Source: Neorhizobium sp. NCHU2750 | GTDB lineage: Bacteria > Pseudomonadota > Alphaproteobacteria > Rhizobiales > Rhizobiaceae | Direction of reading: 5' to 3' | DNA length: 64,000 nucleotides | Assembly (NCBI RefSeq): GCF_003597675.1 | Contig: NZ_CP030827.1 | Coordinates: 2,666,001 to 2,730,000, forward strand | Shown here: one piece after another, positions 43,312 to 52,075 of the stretch | Numbering within the stretch: the stretch's first letter is position 1 | How the letters are laid out: every line of letters begins with the position of its first letter | Program-made: the position numbers and the translations under genes | The notes under the pieces: model-generated | Told to the model about the DNA's origin: nothing | The model's database searches: none | Seen by the model: the letters and a program-made list of their open reading frames with translations, nothing else

Positions 43312-43901
43312 TGAAGGTCCTGCTCCTCCACGCCCACCCGGTCGAAGAAAGCTTTGGCGCCGCCCTTCACGTCGAAACCCGCGAAACGCTGAGAAAAGCC
43401 GGGCATGAGGTGGATGACTGCGACCTCTATGCCGAGAACTTCAACCCGATCCTGTCGCGCGAGGAACGCCTCGGCTACCATACGGTGCCTGACAATATCG
43501 AGCCGGTGCGCTCCTATGTCGAAAGGCTGAGGGCAACCGAGGCACTCGTCATCGTCACGCCGGTGTGGAATTTCGGCTGGCCGGCCATGCTGAAAGGCTA
43601 TTTCGACCGTGTCTGGCTGCCCGGCGTCACCTTCGACATGGAAGGCGGCGACCGCGGCAGACTGACCCGCAAGCTGACCAACATCAGGAAGCTCGCTGTG
43701 GTGACGACCTATGGCGGCAACCGGCTGAGGGCAATTCTGGCCGGCGACCCGCCCCGCAAGCTCGCCACCCGCGTGCTGAGAGCCACCATCAACCCCGCCC
43801 GCGGCGTCACCTATCTCGCCCATTACGACATGAACAACTGCACGGAAAAGACCCGTGCCGCCTTCCTGGCCAAGGTTCGCCGGGAGATGGAGGCGTTCTG
43901 A
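43308..43901 (+). CDS. NAD(P)H-dependent flavodoxin-fold oxidoreductase
   Basis: Protein of 197 residues of the NQO/MdaB flavodoxin-like group. The opening KVLLLHAHPVEESFGAAL, the central VIVTPVWNFGWPAMLKGYFDRVW, and the later GVTFDMEGG are typical FMN/FAD site segments. The ATG overlaps the oxidase stop (ATGA). It may recycle electrons or reduce a quinone or heterocycle product. Last gene of the operon. Confidence 0.88.
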   Translation: MMKVLLLHAHPVEESFGAALHVETRETLRKAGHEVDDCDLYAENFNPILSREERLGYHTVPDNIEPVRSYVERLRATEALVIVTPVWNFGWPAMLKGYFDRVWLPGVTFDMEGGDRGRLTRKLTNIRKLAVVTTYGGNRLRAILAGDPPRKLATRVLRATINPARGVTYLAHYDMNNCTEKTRAAFLAKVRREMEAF

Positions 43902-44054
43902 GAAGTATTTCCGGAAATCCTGGCTCTCTTCCACCGTTCCGGGTGATGTCGAGACAGAATAGCCTGCCCGGCCCCAACTATTTGTCTGTGGCTACTTGCT
44001 CCCGATCATAACCGTTGGCAAAACGAGGCGAGCAACTCGAACCTGTGGAGCAAG

Positions 44055-45239
44055 ATGACCGACGCCCCTCAATCGCCGTTTAGACTTGTCCGCCCGCAAA
44101 ATCCGCGCGATCCGCATGAAAAGCATCGTGTCGCGACGCCGCTCGAACTGCTCTTCGATCTCGTCACCGTCATCGCCGTGGCATCGGCCGCCGTCGGCCT
44201 GCATCACTCCATTGCCGAGGCCCACGCTCTGCAGGGCCTGATCACTTTCGCCATGGCCTTCTTCGCCATCTGGTGGGCCTGGATGAATTTCACCTGGTTC
44301 TCCTCGGCCTATGACAATGACGATGTCGTCTACAGGCTGCTGACAATGCTCGCCATGGCCGGCTCGCTGACGATTTCGGCCGGAATTCCAGCACTCTTCA
44401 CCGAAGCGCCCGACTTCACGCTTGTCATCGTCGGCTATTCGGTGATGCGTCTGGCGATGATCGCCTTCTGGCTGCGCGCGGCCTATCATGATCCGAAATG
44501 CCGGGCGACGGCGCTGGGCTACGCTGCCGGCATTTTCATATGCCAGCTCGTTTGGATCACTTTTGCGGCCCTGCAGCCGCTGACATCGGGCCTTTCCTAC
44601 GCCTTCTTTGCCGTGGGCGTGGTCTTGGAACTCTCCGTCCCGGCGATCGCCGAAAGGCTCAGCGTCCATACAAGCTGGCATCCCCATCACATCGTAGAGC
44701 GCTACGGCCTCCTGAACATCATCGTGCTGGGCGAGACCCTGCTCTCCGGCTCCATGGCCCTGCGCCAGACGACGGAGCATTTCGACATAACCCTCATCGA
44801 TACGGCAATCTCCGCGCTGGTGATCGTCTTCGCCATGTGGTGGGCCTATTTCTCGCGTGACGAACAGCACGGTTCCGATCAACTGAGCCGCTCGCTGCAA
44901 TGGGGCTATGGCCACTACCTGACCTTCGCCTCGGGTGCCGCAACCGGTGCCGGCTTCGCCGTCGTGGTCGATATCGCCACCCATCATGCGCATGTCCCGA
45001 TGACGGTCGGCAACTATGCCGTCGCCATCCCGGTCGCGGTCTATCTGCTGAGCCTCTGGCTTGTGCGCGAGCGCTTTGCCTCTTCCGGCATTCGGCAATT
45101 CATCCTTCCGGCCTTTGGCCTTCTGGCTCTCCTCGCACCGGTGACCGGGCTCGACCTCAAGGGAATTGCGGCAGCGATCGTTCTCGGCGTGATCATCCGG
45201 AATACAGTCCAGACCGCAGAGAAATCACCACACCACTGA
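44055..45239 (+). CDS. LtrA-family (low-temperature requirement protein A) membrane protein
   Basis: Inner-membrane protein of 394 residues with about eleven helices. The family signature is clear: TPLELLFDLVTVIAV early, AFFAIWWAWMNFTWFSSAYD, then HIVERYGLLNIIVLGETLL and WWAYF. LtrA proteins were named from Listeria cold growth; molecular role unknown. ATG has GGAGCAAG upstream. Converges with the DUF3422 gene, 11 bp apart. Confidence 0.92.
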   Translation: MTDAPQSPFRLVRPQNPRDPHEKHRVATPLELLFDLVTVIAVASAAVGLHHSIAEAHALQGLITFAMAFFAIWWAWMNFTWFSSAYDNDDVVYRLLTMLAMAGSLTISAGIPALFTEAPDFTLVIVGYSVMRLAMIAFWLRAAYHDPKCRATALGYAAGIFICQLVWITFAALQPLTSGLSYAFFAVGVVLELSVPAIAERLSVHTSWHPHHIVERYGLLNIIVLGETLLSGSMALRQTTEHFDITLIDTAISALVIVFAMWWAYFSRDEQHGSDQLSRSLQWGYGHYLTFASGAATGAGFAVVVDIATHHAHVPMTVGNYAVAIPVAVYLLSLWLVRERFASSGIRQFILPAFGLLALLAPVTGLDLKGIAAAIVLGVIIRNTVQTAEKSPHH

Positions 45240-45250
45240 GCAGCCCCGGC

Positions 45251-46516
45251 TCAATCGCTGTGCTTGTTGCGGATATGCCGGACCAGCAGCCACATGGCCA
45301 GCACGACAACCGGCACTGCGGCACCGGTTACCGTTTCCGGCGCAAGCTCGATCCCCGTATAGTGGGTGAGCTTCGCCAGGTAGCCGACGAGCCCTATGAC
45401 GTAATAGGAAATCGCCGCCACCGACAGACCTTCGACGGTCTGCTGCAGGCGAAGCTGCAAATGGGCGCGTTTGTCCATCGAGGCGAGGATTTCCGTGTTG
45501 AACTTCTGCAGATGGACGTCGATCCAGCTGCGCAATAGCGCCGTTGCACGGGTCAGCTTGCGCGACAGGTTGCCCTGCCGCTCTTCCACCGACTGGCAGG
45601 TGCGCATCGCCGGCGCCAGACGCCGATTGAGGAAGGCGCCGAGCGTCTCGTTGCCCGGCAATGCCTTCTCCGCCAGCATCGCCACACGGTCGAGAACGAT
45701 ATTGTTATAGGCGCGGCTGGCGCCGAAGCGATAGAGGCTGAGCGCCGCGTTCGCTTCCAGTTCGGCGGCAAGCGTGGTGATTTCCGACAGCATCTGGTCC
45801 GCTTCGTCGCGGGCATGCAGCTTCATCCGCTGGGTGATCGCGGTAAATCGGGCTTCGATATCGCGGATTTCCGGTGAAAGGCTCTGCGCCAGCGGCAGTC
45901 CCATCATCGCCAGCGTCCGGTAGGTCTCGATATCGAGAATACGCTGGGCCAGCATGCCGCGTGCCGCATCGTTCATACCGTGATCGATCACCAGAAATTT
46001 CGTCAGCCCGTCGCCATCCTGACGAAAGTCGGTGATCAGCGTCGCGTGGCCGTCCGCCACCATGCTTTGACAGAGGCTGGTCGGATCGAACCGGGCCGTC
46101 ACATCCGACAGGTCCTCATTGGCCGACCTCATCTCGATCCGCACACCCGAGATGAACGGGCCGGGGGCGGAAAAGCTCGCTCCGAACGGATTGACCGGAA
46201 TCTCCGCTCCATAGGTGGCCGGCGCCGGCGTATCCCAGAAATAGGTCGAGAACTCGGTATGCCTCTCCCAGCGCAGAGTGCCATTGCCCCAGGCCATCAT
46301 GTGATGGCTGGTCTCGGGCGAAGGCGCCGGCACGCCCTGCCCCAGCGAAAGCTGGGCGAGAATGGCATGGTCGGCCGCGATATTCTCGTCGGTCAGGAAA
46401 GCCAGCTGGAAAATGACGCGCGGCAGCGGCAGAAGCGTATAGGGCCGCGCATGGATTTCACCGAGCGCACGCGCCCTGACATCTGCGACCGGAAACGAAA
46501 AACTGCGCTTCGACAT
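45251..46516 (-). CDS. DUF3422-family membrane protein
   Basis: Protein of 421 residues with a large soluble amino part starting FPVADVRARALGEIHARPY, a helical middle (SLSPEIRDIEARFTAITQRM), and two carboxyl helices (about 365-388 and 395-412, ending VRHIRNKHSD). This is the DUF3422 architecture; function unknown. It is transcribed toward LtrA and diverges from the lysozyme-like lipoprotein gene. Confidence 0.92.
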   Translation of the reverse strand: MSKRSFSFPVADVRARALGEIHARPYTLLPLPRVIFQLAFLTDENIAADHAILAQLSLGQGVPAPSPETSHHMMAWGNGTLRWERHTEFSTYFWDTPAPATYGAEIPVNPFGASFSAPGPFISGVRIEMRSANEDLSDVTARFDPTSLCQSMVADGHATLITDFRQDGDGLTKFLVIDHGMNDAARGMLAQRILDIETYRTLAMMGLPLAQSLSPEIRDIEARFTAITQRMKLHARDEADQMLSEITTLAAELEANAALSLYRFGASRAYNNIVLDRVAMLAEKALPGNETLGAFLNRRLAPAMRTCQSVEERQGNLSRKLTRATALLRSWIDVHLQKFNTEILASMDKRAHLQLRLQQTVEGLSVAAISYYVIGLVGYLAKLTHYTGIELAPETVTGAAVPVVVLAMWLLVRHIRNKHSD

Positions 46517-46732
46517 TCATGGCTCCTCGGATTGCGCCACTGCGGCCAATCCTTCGGACTTGACTATTATCAAATACCCGTGAGCGCACGACGTGGCGGT
46601 TTGCCGCAGAAATCCGGCCAGATGCCGCGGCTGATCGCCATCCATGCGAAAATTCGCCGGGCGCCGCTGCGGTCCTTAAACTTTTCATTAAAATTTAAGA
46701 GTCATCTATCGGGAATGACCCGAGTTTCTGCG

Positions 46733-47302
46733 ATGCGTATTGCGTTTTTCATCGCGCTCCTTTCCCTCGCCGGCTGCGCCACCGCACCGAGCAGGATCAC
46801 GAACGCCTGCGCGATTTTTGACCAGCGCGACGGCTTCTTCAACAACTGGAAACGCGATGCTCGTGCGGCATCTGCCGAATACGGCATACCGGTACCGATC
46901 CTGATGGCGACGATCTACGTCGAATCGGGCTTCAGGCCCAATGCGCGCCCGCCACGCAAATGGTTCCTGGGCTTCATTCCGCTGAAACGTCCCTCCTCCG
47001 CCTTCGGCTACGCGCAGGCGCTCGACGGAACCTGGGATACCTACAAGCGCACGACCGGCCGCTGGGGCGCCCGCCGCAACGATTTCGGCGACGCCATCAA
47101 GTTCGTTGCCTGGTACCATTACCAGACGAGCGTCCGGAACAACGTTCCCCGCAATGACGCCTATAACCTTTATCTCGCCTATTACTCCGGCCATCAGGGC
47201 TATGACCGCGGCAATTTCAGCGGCAGCCTGAGGCAGACCGCCAAAAAATCCGCCGGCATGGCGGCTCGCTACGCCTCCCAGCTCCAGCAATGCGGCTACT
47301 GA
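46733..47302 (+). CDS. Lytic-transglycosylase-like (SLT) lipoprotein
   Basis: Predicted lipoprotein of 189 residues. The lipobox is LAGC (cysteine at residue 15) after a short hydrophobic signal (MRIAFFIALLSLAGC). The mature chain has the SLT/lysozyme-like catalytic glutamate in IPILMATIYVESGF-like sequence (PVPILMATIYVESGF), then SAFGYAQALDGTWDTYK and LYLAYYSGHQGY, typical of transglycosylases that cut peptidoglycan. ATG at 46715 in frame is an alternative start. Confidence 0.85.
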   Translation: MRIAFFIALLSLAGCATAPSRITNACAIFDQRDGFFNNWKRDARAASAEYGIPVPILMATIYVESGFRPNARPPRKWFLGFIPLKRPSSAFGYAQALDGTWDTYKRTTGRWGARRNDFGDAIKFVAWYHYQTSVRNNVPRNDAYNLYLAYYSGHQGYDRGNFSGSLRQTAKKSAGMAARYASQLQQCGY

Positions 47303-47343
47303 GCCACCACTGAACCATCGGGGCAGCCGTAACAGAACAGCTA

Positions 47344-47973
47344 CTATTCGCTCTTGGTTTGCGGCGGCTGGAATTCGGTCTCGATGACCACCGTCACATC
47401 ATCGCTGATCGACTTGATCTCCGGTACCACGCCCCATTCGCTGCGCTTCAAAACCGCCTGTGCCGAAAAGCCGATCTTCGGCGTCTTTTCCCGCGGCTGT
47501 TGGGCCATGGAACCGTTGAACGTTACCATCAGCGTTGCCGGATGGGTCTGCCCGCGCATCGTCAGGTCACCGCTGACTTCGCCATGCTTGTCGCCGGTTA
47601 TCTTCACCGAGCGGGAGACGAAGCGGATCTCGTCGCCAGCCAAAAACCTTGCCGTCGTACCGATCTCCTTGTCGAAATCCTCCTTCTCGGGAAACGGATA
47701 GTTGGTCTGCACCGAGACCGGATCGATGACCGCCGTCACCTTGGAGCTTGCCGGGTCCTCGGCATTCCACACGAGCTCCGCCGACATTTTGGTGAACCGC
47801 GCGGTAAAGTTCGACAAGCCCAGATGGTTGACCTTCCAGAAGACGCTCGAATGGGCCGGATCGGACACATAGGTACCGGATGGCGCCGGGGCCGGTTTCT
47901 GTCCCGGCTTGTCGGCAGCGAAAGCAGGCGTTGCAATAAACGCGGCCAGGGAAAGAAGCTGCAGGTATTTCAT
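47344..47973 (-). CDS. YceI-family periplasmic lipid-binding protein
   Basis: Secreted protein of 209 residues: signal peptide ATPAFA ends near residue 19, then the YceI lipocalin-like fold (GTYVSDPAHSSVFWKVNHLGLSNF, then FTKMSAELVWNAEDP, with TMRGQTHPATLMVTFNG). Family members bind polyprenyl lipids, such as quinone precursors, in the periplasm. The lysozyme-like gene converges on it. Confidence 0.92.
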   Translation of the reverse strand: MKYLQLLSLAAFIATPAFAADKPGQKPAPAPSGTYVSDPAHSSVFWKVNHLGLSNFTARFTKMSAELVWNAEDPASSKVTAVIDPVSVQTNYPFPEKEDFDKEIGTTARFLAGDEIRFVSRSVKITGDKHGEVSGDLTMRGQTHPATLMVTFNGSMAQQPREKTPKIGFSAQAVLKRSEWGVVPEIKSISDDVTVVIETEFQPPQTKSE

Positions 47974-48088
47974 AGGCTTGGATTCCTGAGTTGAATCGGC
48001 AGCCTATCCCTTAATGGCTTACGTCAATTTTGTCGCCCGCCCGAACCAGCATGGCAGCCTTTCGCCATAAACAATCATCCGTCACGGG

Positions 48089-50008
48089 TCAGGACCGGCC
48101 GGCATCCGAATGGACGATGCGTGGCCTGCTGGGTTCCCAGGTCTTCACGCAGTCGCGGCCATCCCGCTTGGCAGCGTAAAGTGCCTCGTCTGCCCGCGCG
48201 ATCAGCCGCACGGCATCCGTGGCAACCGCACCGCGCCCGAGCGCCGCGACCCCGATACTCGCCGTCACCATGCCCTTGTCGCTGCCGCTATGGGGTATAT
48301 GCAGCCCACGCAGCCTCTCGCAGAATTCTTCCGCAATGGCGAATGCAAGCTTCTCGTCCGTATCCGGCAGGATCAGCGCCATTTCTTCGCCGCCATAACG
48401 GGCTGCCCGGTCACCCGTCCTGCGGCCGGCCGCACGCAGGCAGTCGGCAACCATCTTCAGGCAGGCATCGCCCGCTCCGTGGCCATAGGTGTCGTTGAAC
48501 CGCTTGAAATAATCGACATCGACCATCAGCAGCGCCAGCGAGCCCTCGCCGCGTTCGACCCGCTGGAATTCCTCTGCCATCACCGCATCGAACGCGCGGC
48601 GGTTGAGCAGGCCGGTCAGGCTGTCGGTTTCGGCCAGAACGGCAAGCCGGTCATTGAGGTCCTGCAGTTCGAGTTCGTGCCGCTTCGATTCGGTTATGTC
48701 CGAGCAGATGACGAAGCAAGCGCCTTCCGGTGTCGGCCGCGTACGCGATTCGATCCAGCGCCCGTCTGCCAGCGGAAACTGCACCGTACCGCCCTGTTTC
48801 AGCCGGCCAAGAGCCCCGTCCACCCATTGGGCGGCGATATCCGGCGAAATCCCGATCAGCTCTCCGCGTGCAATCGAGGCATAGAGTATCGCCGATGCCG
48901 GCGTGCCCGGCACGCGAAGATCCGCCGTGACCGAGAACATCGACCGGTAGCGCTCGTTGCAGAAAACAAGCGTCATCTCCTTGTCGAACATCACAAGCCC
49001 GTCCGAAATGCTCGACAAGGCTTCCGCCGCGCGCCGGTCGCTTTGCGTCAGCGCCGCTTCCAGAAGCTTCTTGTCGGTAATGTCACGGCTATGGGTGATC
49101 AGCCCGACACTGCGCCCGTCGATATCGTTGAACGGCGCCTTCAGGGTCGAAAGGTAAGACCTGCTGCCGTCCTGACGGGCGAGGACCTGTTCCTCGACGA
49201 TGGCCGCCCCGCCTCGCATCGCCTTTTCCTCGTCGGCCCGAAAAGCCGCCGCCACGTCCTGACAGTAAAAGTCGAAATCCGTCTTGCCGATCAGTGCATC
49301 GGCATCCTTGGCATGCATCAGTGCTGCCGTTGCCGGATTGGCCATCACGAAACGCCCGTGACAATCCTTCACGTTCAGCGCTTCCGGCAGGCTGTCGATG
49401 ACACGGCGATACATGTAATTGCGCTCTTCGGTATCGCGCCGGCGCAGCTCGTTGGCAAGTGCGGCGCAGGCCATCAGCGTCGCCATGAAGACCAGCGTCA
49501 TGAACGGCAGCCGGATCTGTGGGCCGGTATCAATATTCTGCGACCATGCGATGATGAACGCCGGCGCCATGCTGCAAATGGCCATGACCAGAGAGAAGAG
49601 CAGGCTTTCCTTCAGCGCCGGGGCCCGTCCGTGCCTGAGACGGTATCCGACCATACCCGCGCAGCATGCGAGCCAGATGCCGACAAGCCCGACCAAGGCA
49701 CCGCCCCCGCCGAGATAGAGGCGAAAGCCAGAGGCGATGACAGCCGTGATGATGCCGGCGAACGGGCCTCCGATAAAGGCCGACGTGCCGATCATCGTCA
49801 TTCTGAGATCGATGAGAAAGCCTTCGCTCATCTGAAACGGCATCAGCATCACGCCGATCGCGCCAAGGCCGAAGAGAACACCAAAATCCCAGCCCTTGAG
49901 CGAGGCCCGTCGCTCGAATGCCGGCAGGCGGATGTTCGACCACAGCGAGATGATCAGCGCCACCACCGCCATATTGGCAAACAAACCGACCCAGAGACTG
50001 TTCAACAC
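48089..50008 (-). CDS. Membrane diguanylate cyclase with two PAS domains
   Basis: Protein of 639 residues starting at GTG. About six helices of a 5TMR-LYT sensor (1-160), PAS 1 (about 200-310, LPEALNVKDCHGRFVMAN), PAS 2 (about 325-440, SSISDGLVMFDKEMTLVF), then a GGDEF domain (about 460-625). The active-site loop is GGEEM, a functional variant of GGDEF, and an RxxD I-site (RTGD) sits five residues before it, so c-di-GMP product inhibition is likely. DSLTGLLNRRAF and DVDYFKRFNDTYGH are also present. No EAL domain. Confidence 0.92.
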   Translation of the reverse strand: MLNSLWVGLFANMAVVALIISLWSNIRLPAFERRASLKGWDFGVLFGLGAIGVMLMPFQMSEGFLIDLRMTMIGTSAFIGGPFAGIITAVIASGFRLYLGGGGALVGLVGIWLACCAGMVGYRLRHGRAPALKESLLFSLVMAICSMAPAFIIAWSQNIDTGPQIRLPFMTLVFMATLMACAALANELRRRDTEERNYMYRRVIDSLPEALNVKDCHGRFVMANPATAALMHAKDADALIGKTDFDFYCQDVAAAFRADEEKAMRGGAAIVEEQVLARQDGSRSYLSTLKAPFNDIDGRSVGLITHSRDITDKKLLEAALTQSDRRAAEALSSISDGLVMFDKEMTLVFCNERYRSMFSVTADLRVPGTPASAILYASIARGELIGISPDIAAQWVDGALGRLKQGGTVQFPLADGRWIESRTRPTPEGACFVICSDITESKRHELELQDLNDRLAVLAETDSLTGLLNRRAFDAVMAEEFQRVERGEGSLALLMVDVDYFKRFNDTYGHGAGDACLKMVADCLRAAGRRTGDRAARYGGEEMALILPDTDEKLAFAIAEEFCERLRGLHIPHSGSDKGMVTASIGVAALGRGAVATDAVRLIARADEALYAAKRDGRDCVKTWEPSRPRIVHSDAGRS

Positions 50009-50144
50009 CTCAATCCTCGCGGCAATGACACATAAGCCGTATGTGGTTCACTGTACGGCTTTGGAGCAGGCATTGGATCAGCCAGAGGCCGAATCCGGCC
50101 CGAAAGCTAAATCCAAAGTTAACAATTTCTCTTCATCTGCCCGC

Positions 50145-50537
50145 TCAGAACACTTTGGCGGCCGTCACCTCAACCTCGACAAGAAATTCGGCACGGGTGA
50201 AGCCGCCGACCACGATCAGCGTCGAAACCGGCTTGGGCTCCAGAGTGAAGCGATCGCGCACCGCCATATAGGCCGGAAAATCCTCGCGGCTGGTGACGAA
50301 GCCGGAAATGCGGATGACATCCGCATAGGTCATGCCCGCGTCTTCCAGAATGGCACCGATCGCCTTGAAGCACAGTTCCGCCTGGCTCGTCACATCCGGT
50401 GGGATCCTGTCTTCCACCGAAATGCCGAGCTGACCCGAGGTGACGAGCAGGCTCGCCCCCGGAGGGACGAGCAGGCCGTGATTGTAGGAGCCGAACGGCT
50501 TGCGCACCGAGGCCGGATTGAAGGTCTTAATTGCCAT
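50145..50537 (-). CDS. RidA-family protein
   Basis: Protein of 130 residues with the RidA/YjgF trimer fold: SYNHGLLVPPGASLLVTSGQLG near the start, CFKAIGAILEDAGMTYADVIR, and the carboxyl strand with a conserved arginine (FTRAEFLVEVEVTA). Family members deaminate reactive enamines or act on similar substrates. The ATG at 50535-50537 overlaps the end of the aldehyde dehydrogenase gene, so both are cotranslated. The open frame to 50783 is rejected. Confidence 0.88.
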   Translation of the reverse strand: MAIKTFNPASVRKPFGSYNHGLLVPPGASLLVTSGQLGISVEDRIPPDVTSQAELCFKAIGAILEDAGMTYADVIRISGFVTSREDFPAYMAVRDRFTLEPKPVSTLIVVGGFTRAEFLVEVEVTAAKVF

Positions 50538-51951
50538 AGCCGACGACGCTCTTGATCTCGAGGAAATCGTGGATGCCCCAGTCGGCATACTCGCGCCCGT
50601 TGCCGGACTGCTTGTAACCGCCGAAGGAGGAGAACAGATCCCAGTCGGGATAGTTGAGATAGACCGAGCCGGCCCGCAGGAACGGCGCGATCTTGCGAGC
50701 ATGGTCCGGCTCACCCTGCACATAGGCCGCCAGCCCATAAGGCGTGTCGTTGGCGATCTCGATCGCCTGCTCCTCGCTGTCATAGGGCAGGATCGACAGG
50801 ACCGGTCCGAAGATTTCCTCGCGCGCGATCGTCATGTCGTTGGTGACGTTACCGAACACGGTCGGGCGAATGTAATAGCCGCGATTGAGGTTTTCCGGCC
50901 GGCCAGGACCGCCGGTGACCAGCGTCGCACCCTCCGCAATACCCGCTTCGATCAGCCGCTGGATCTTGTCGAACTGCACCTTGCTGACGACGGGGCCAAG
51001 ATCGATGCCGTCGGCCTGCGGATCGCCGGTCACGAGCTTTTCCGCAGCAGCCTTGGCCACCGCCAGCGCCTCGTCATGCCTCTCGCGCGGCACAAGCATG
51101 CGCGTCGGCGCATCGCAGGACTGCCCGGAATTGCCGAAGCATCCCGTCACGCCATCGGAAACCGCCTGGGAAAGATCGGCATCGGGCAGGATGATATTGG
51201 CCGACTTGCCGCCGAGTTCCTGCGCCACGCGTTTCACCGTATCGGCTGCCGTCTTGGCAACGATGATGCCGGCGCGCGTCGAGCCGGTGAACGACACCAT
51301 GTCGACATCCGGATGCCCGGCCATCACCTGGCCGACATCCGGGCCGGTGCCGTTGACCATGTTGAACACGCCCTTCGGCACGCCGGCGGCCTCCATCACC
51401 TCGGCGAAGATGACGCCGGAGATCGGCGCGATCTCGGAGGGCTTGAGCACCATCGTGCAGCCGGTGGCGATCGCCGGACCGACCTTGCAGGTGATCTGGT
51501 TGAGCGGCCAGTTCCATGGCGTGATCAGTGCCACCACGCCGATCGGCTCTTTCACCACCCGCGTCGTGCCGCGGTCCTCGGAAAACTTGTAGGTTTCGAG
51601 CGCCGTGATCGTCGCGCTCAGATGCCCGTGACCGGCCGCGACCTGGCTATCGCGGGCAAAGCCGATCGGCGCGCCCATCTCCCGGCTGACAGCCTGGGCG
51701 ATGTCTTCCGCCCGCTTTTCATATTCCGCCAGAATGCGTTTCAACAGCGCCAGCCGGTCGACCTGCGACCACTGCGAAAAGCTCTTGAATGCAGCCTTGG
51801 CAGCCGCCACTGCTTTGTCGACATCCGCCTTGGAACCGACCGCGATCTGCGTGAAGGCCTCTTCCGTCGATGGGTCGATGACATCGAGCGCCACGGGAAC
51901 CACCGGCTCCACCCATTCGCCATTGATGAAGAATTTCAGATGATTGCTCAT
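50527..51951 (-). CDS. NAD(P)-dependent aldehyde dehydrogenase
   Basis: Enzyme of 474 residues. Motifs: TPWNWPLNQITCKVGPA, the nucleotide-binding GSTRAG, ELGGKSANI with the general-base glutamate, and catalytic Cys279 in GQSCDAPTR. Family of broad aldehyde dehydrogenases (betaine-aldehyde/vanillin/other). ATG at 51949-51951 gives MSNHLKFFINGEW, the typical start; the frame runs on to 52020. It lies after emrB and overlaps the ridA-like gene. Confidence 0.93.
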   Translation of the reverse strand: MSNHLKFFINGEWVEPVVPVALDVIDPSTEEAFTQIAVGSKADVDKAVAAAKAAFKSFSQWSQVDRLALLKRILAEYEKRAEDIAQAVSREMGAPIGFARDSQVAAGHGHLSATITALETYKFSEDRGTTRVVKEPIGVVALITPWNWPLNQITCKVGPAIATGCTMVLKPSEIAPISGVIFAEVMEAAGVPKGVFNMVNGTGPDVGQVMAGHPDVDMVSFTGSTRAGIIVAKTAADTVKRVAQELGGKSANIILPDADLSQAVSDGVTGCFGNSGQSCDAPTRMLVPRERHDEALAVAKAAAEKLVTGDPQADGIDLGPVVSKVQFDKIQRLIEAGIAEGATLVTGGPGRPENLNRGYYIRPTVFGNVTNDMTIAREEIFGPVLSILPYDSEEQAIEIANDTPYGLAAYVQGEPDHARKIAPFLRAGSVYLNYPDWDLFSSFGGYKQSGNGREYADWGIHDFLEIKSVVGYGN

Positions 51952-52075
51952 TCGCCTTCCCCTCTCGTCGGTTGAAACACCGGCACTATTGAGCACCGGT
52001 GCCCGGATCGCAAGACGCAAAACAAGGGGTAAGGATCAATGGACGCGAAGCGTAGGAAAAGGACCGCGCTCCACC

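Noticed and set aside
48110..50035. 641-residue plus-strand frame
   Set aside because: Shadow of the diguanylate cyclase gene, which has full domain support on the minus strand.
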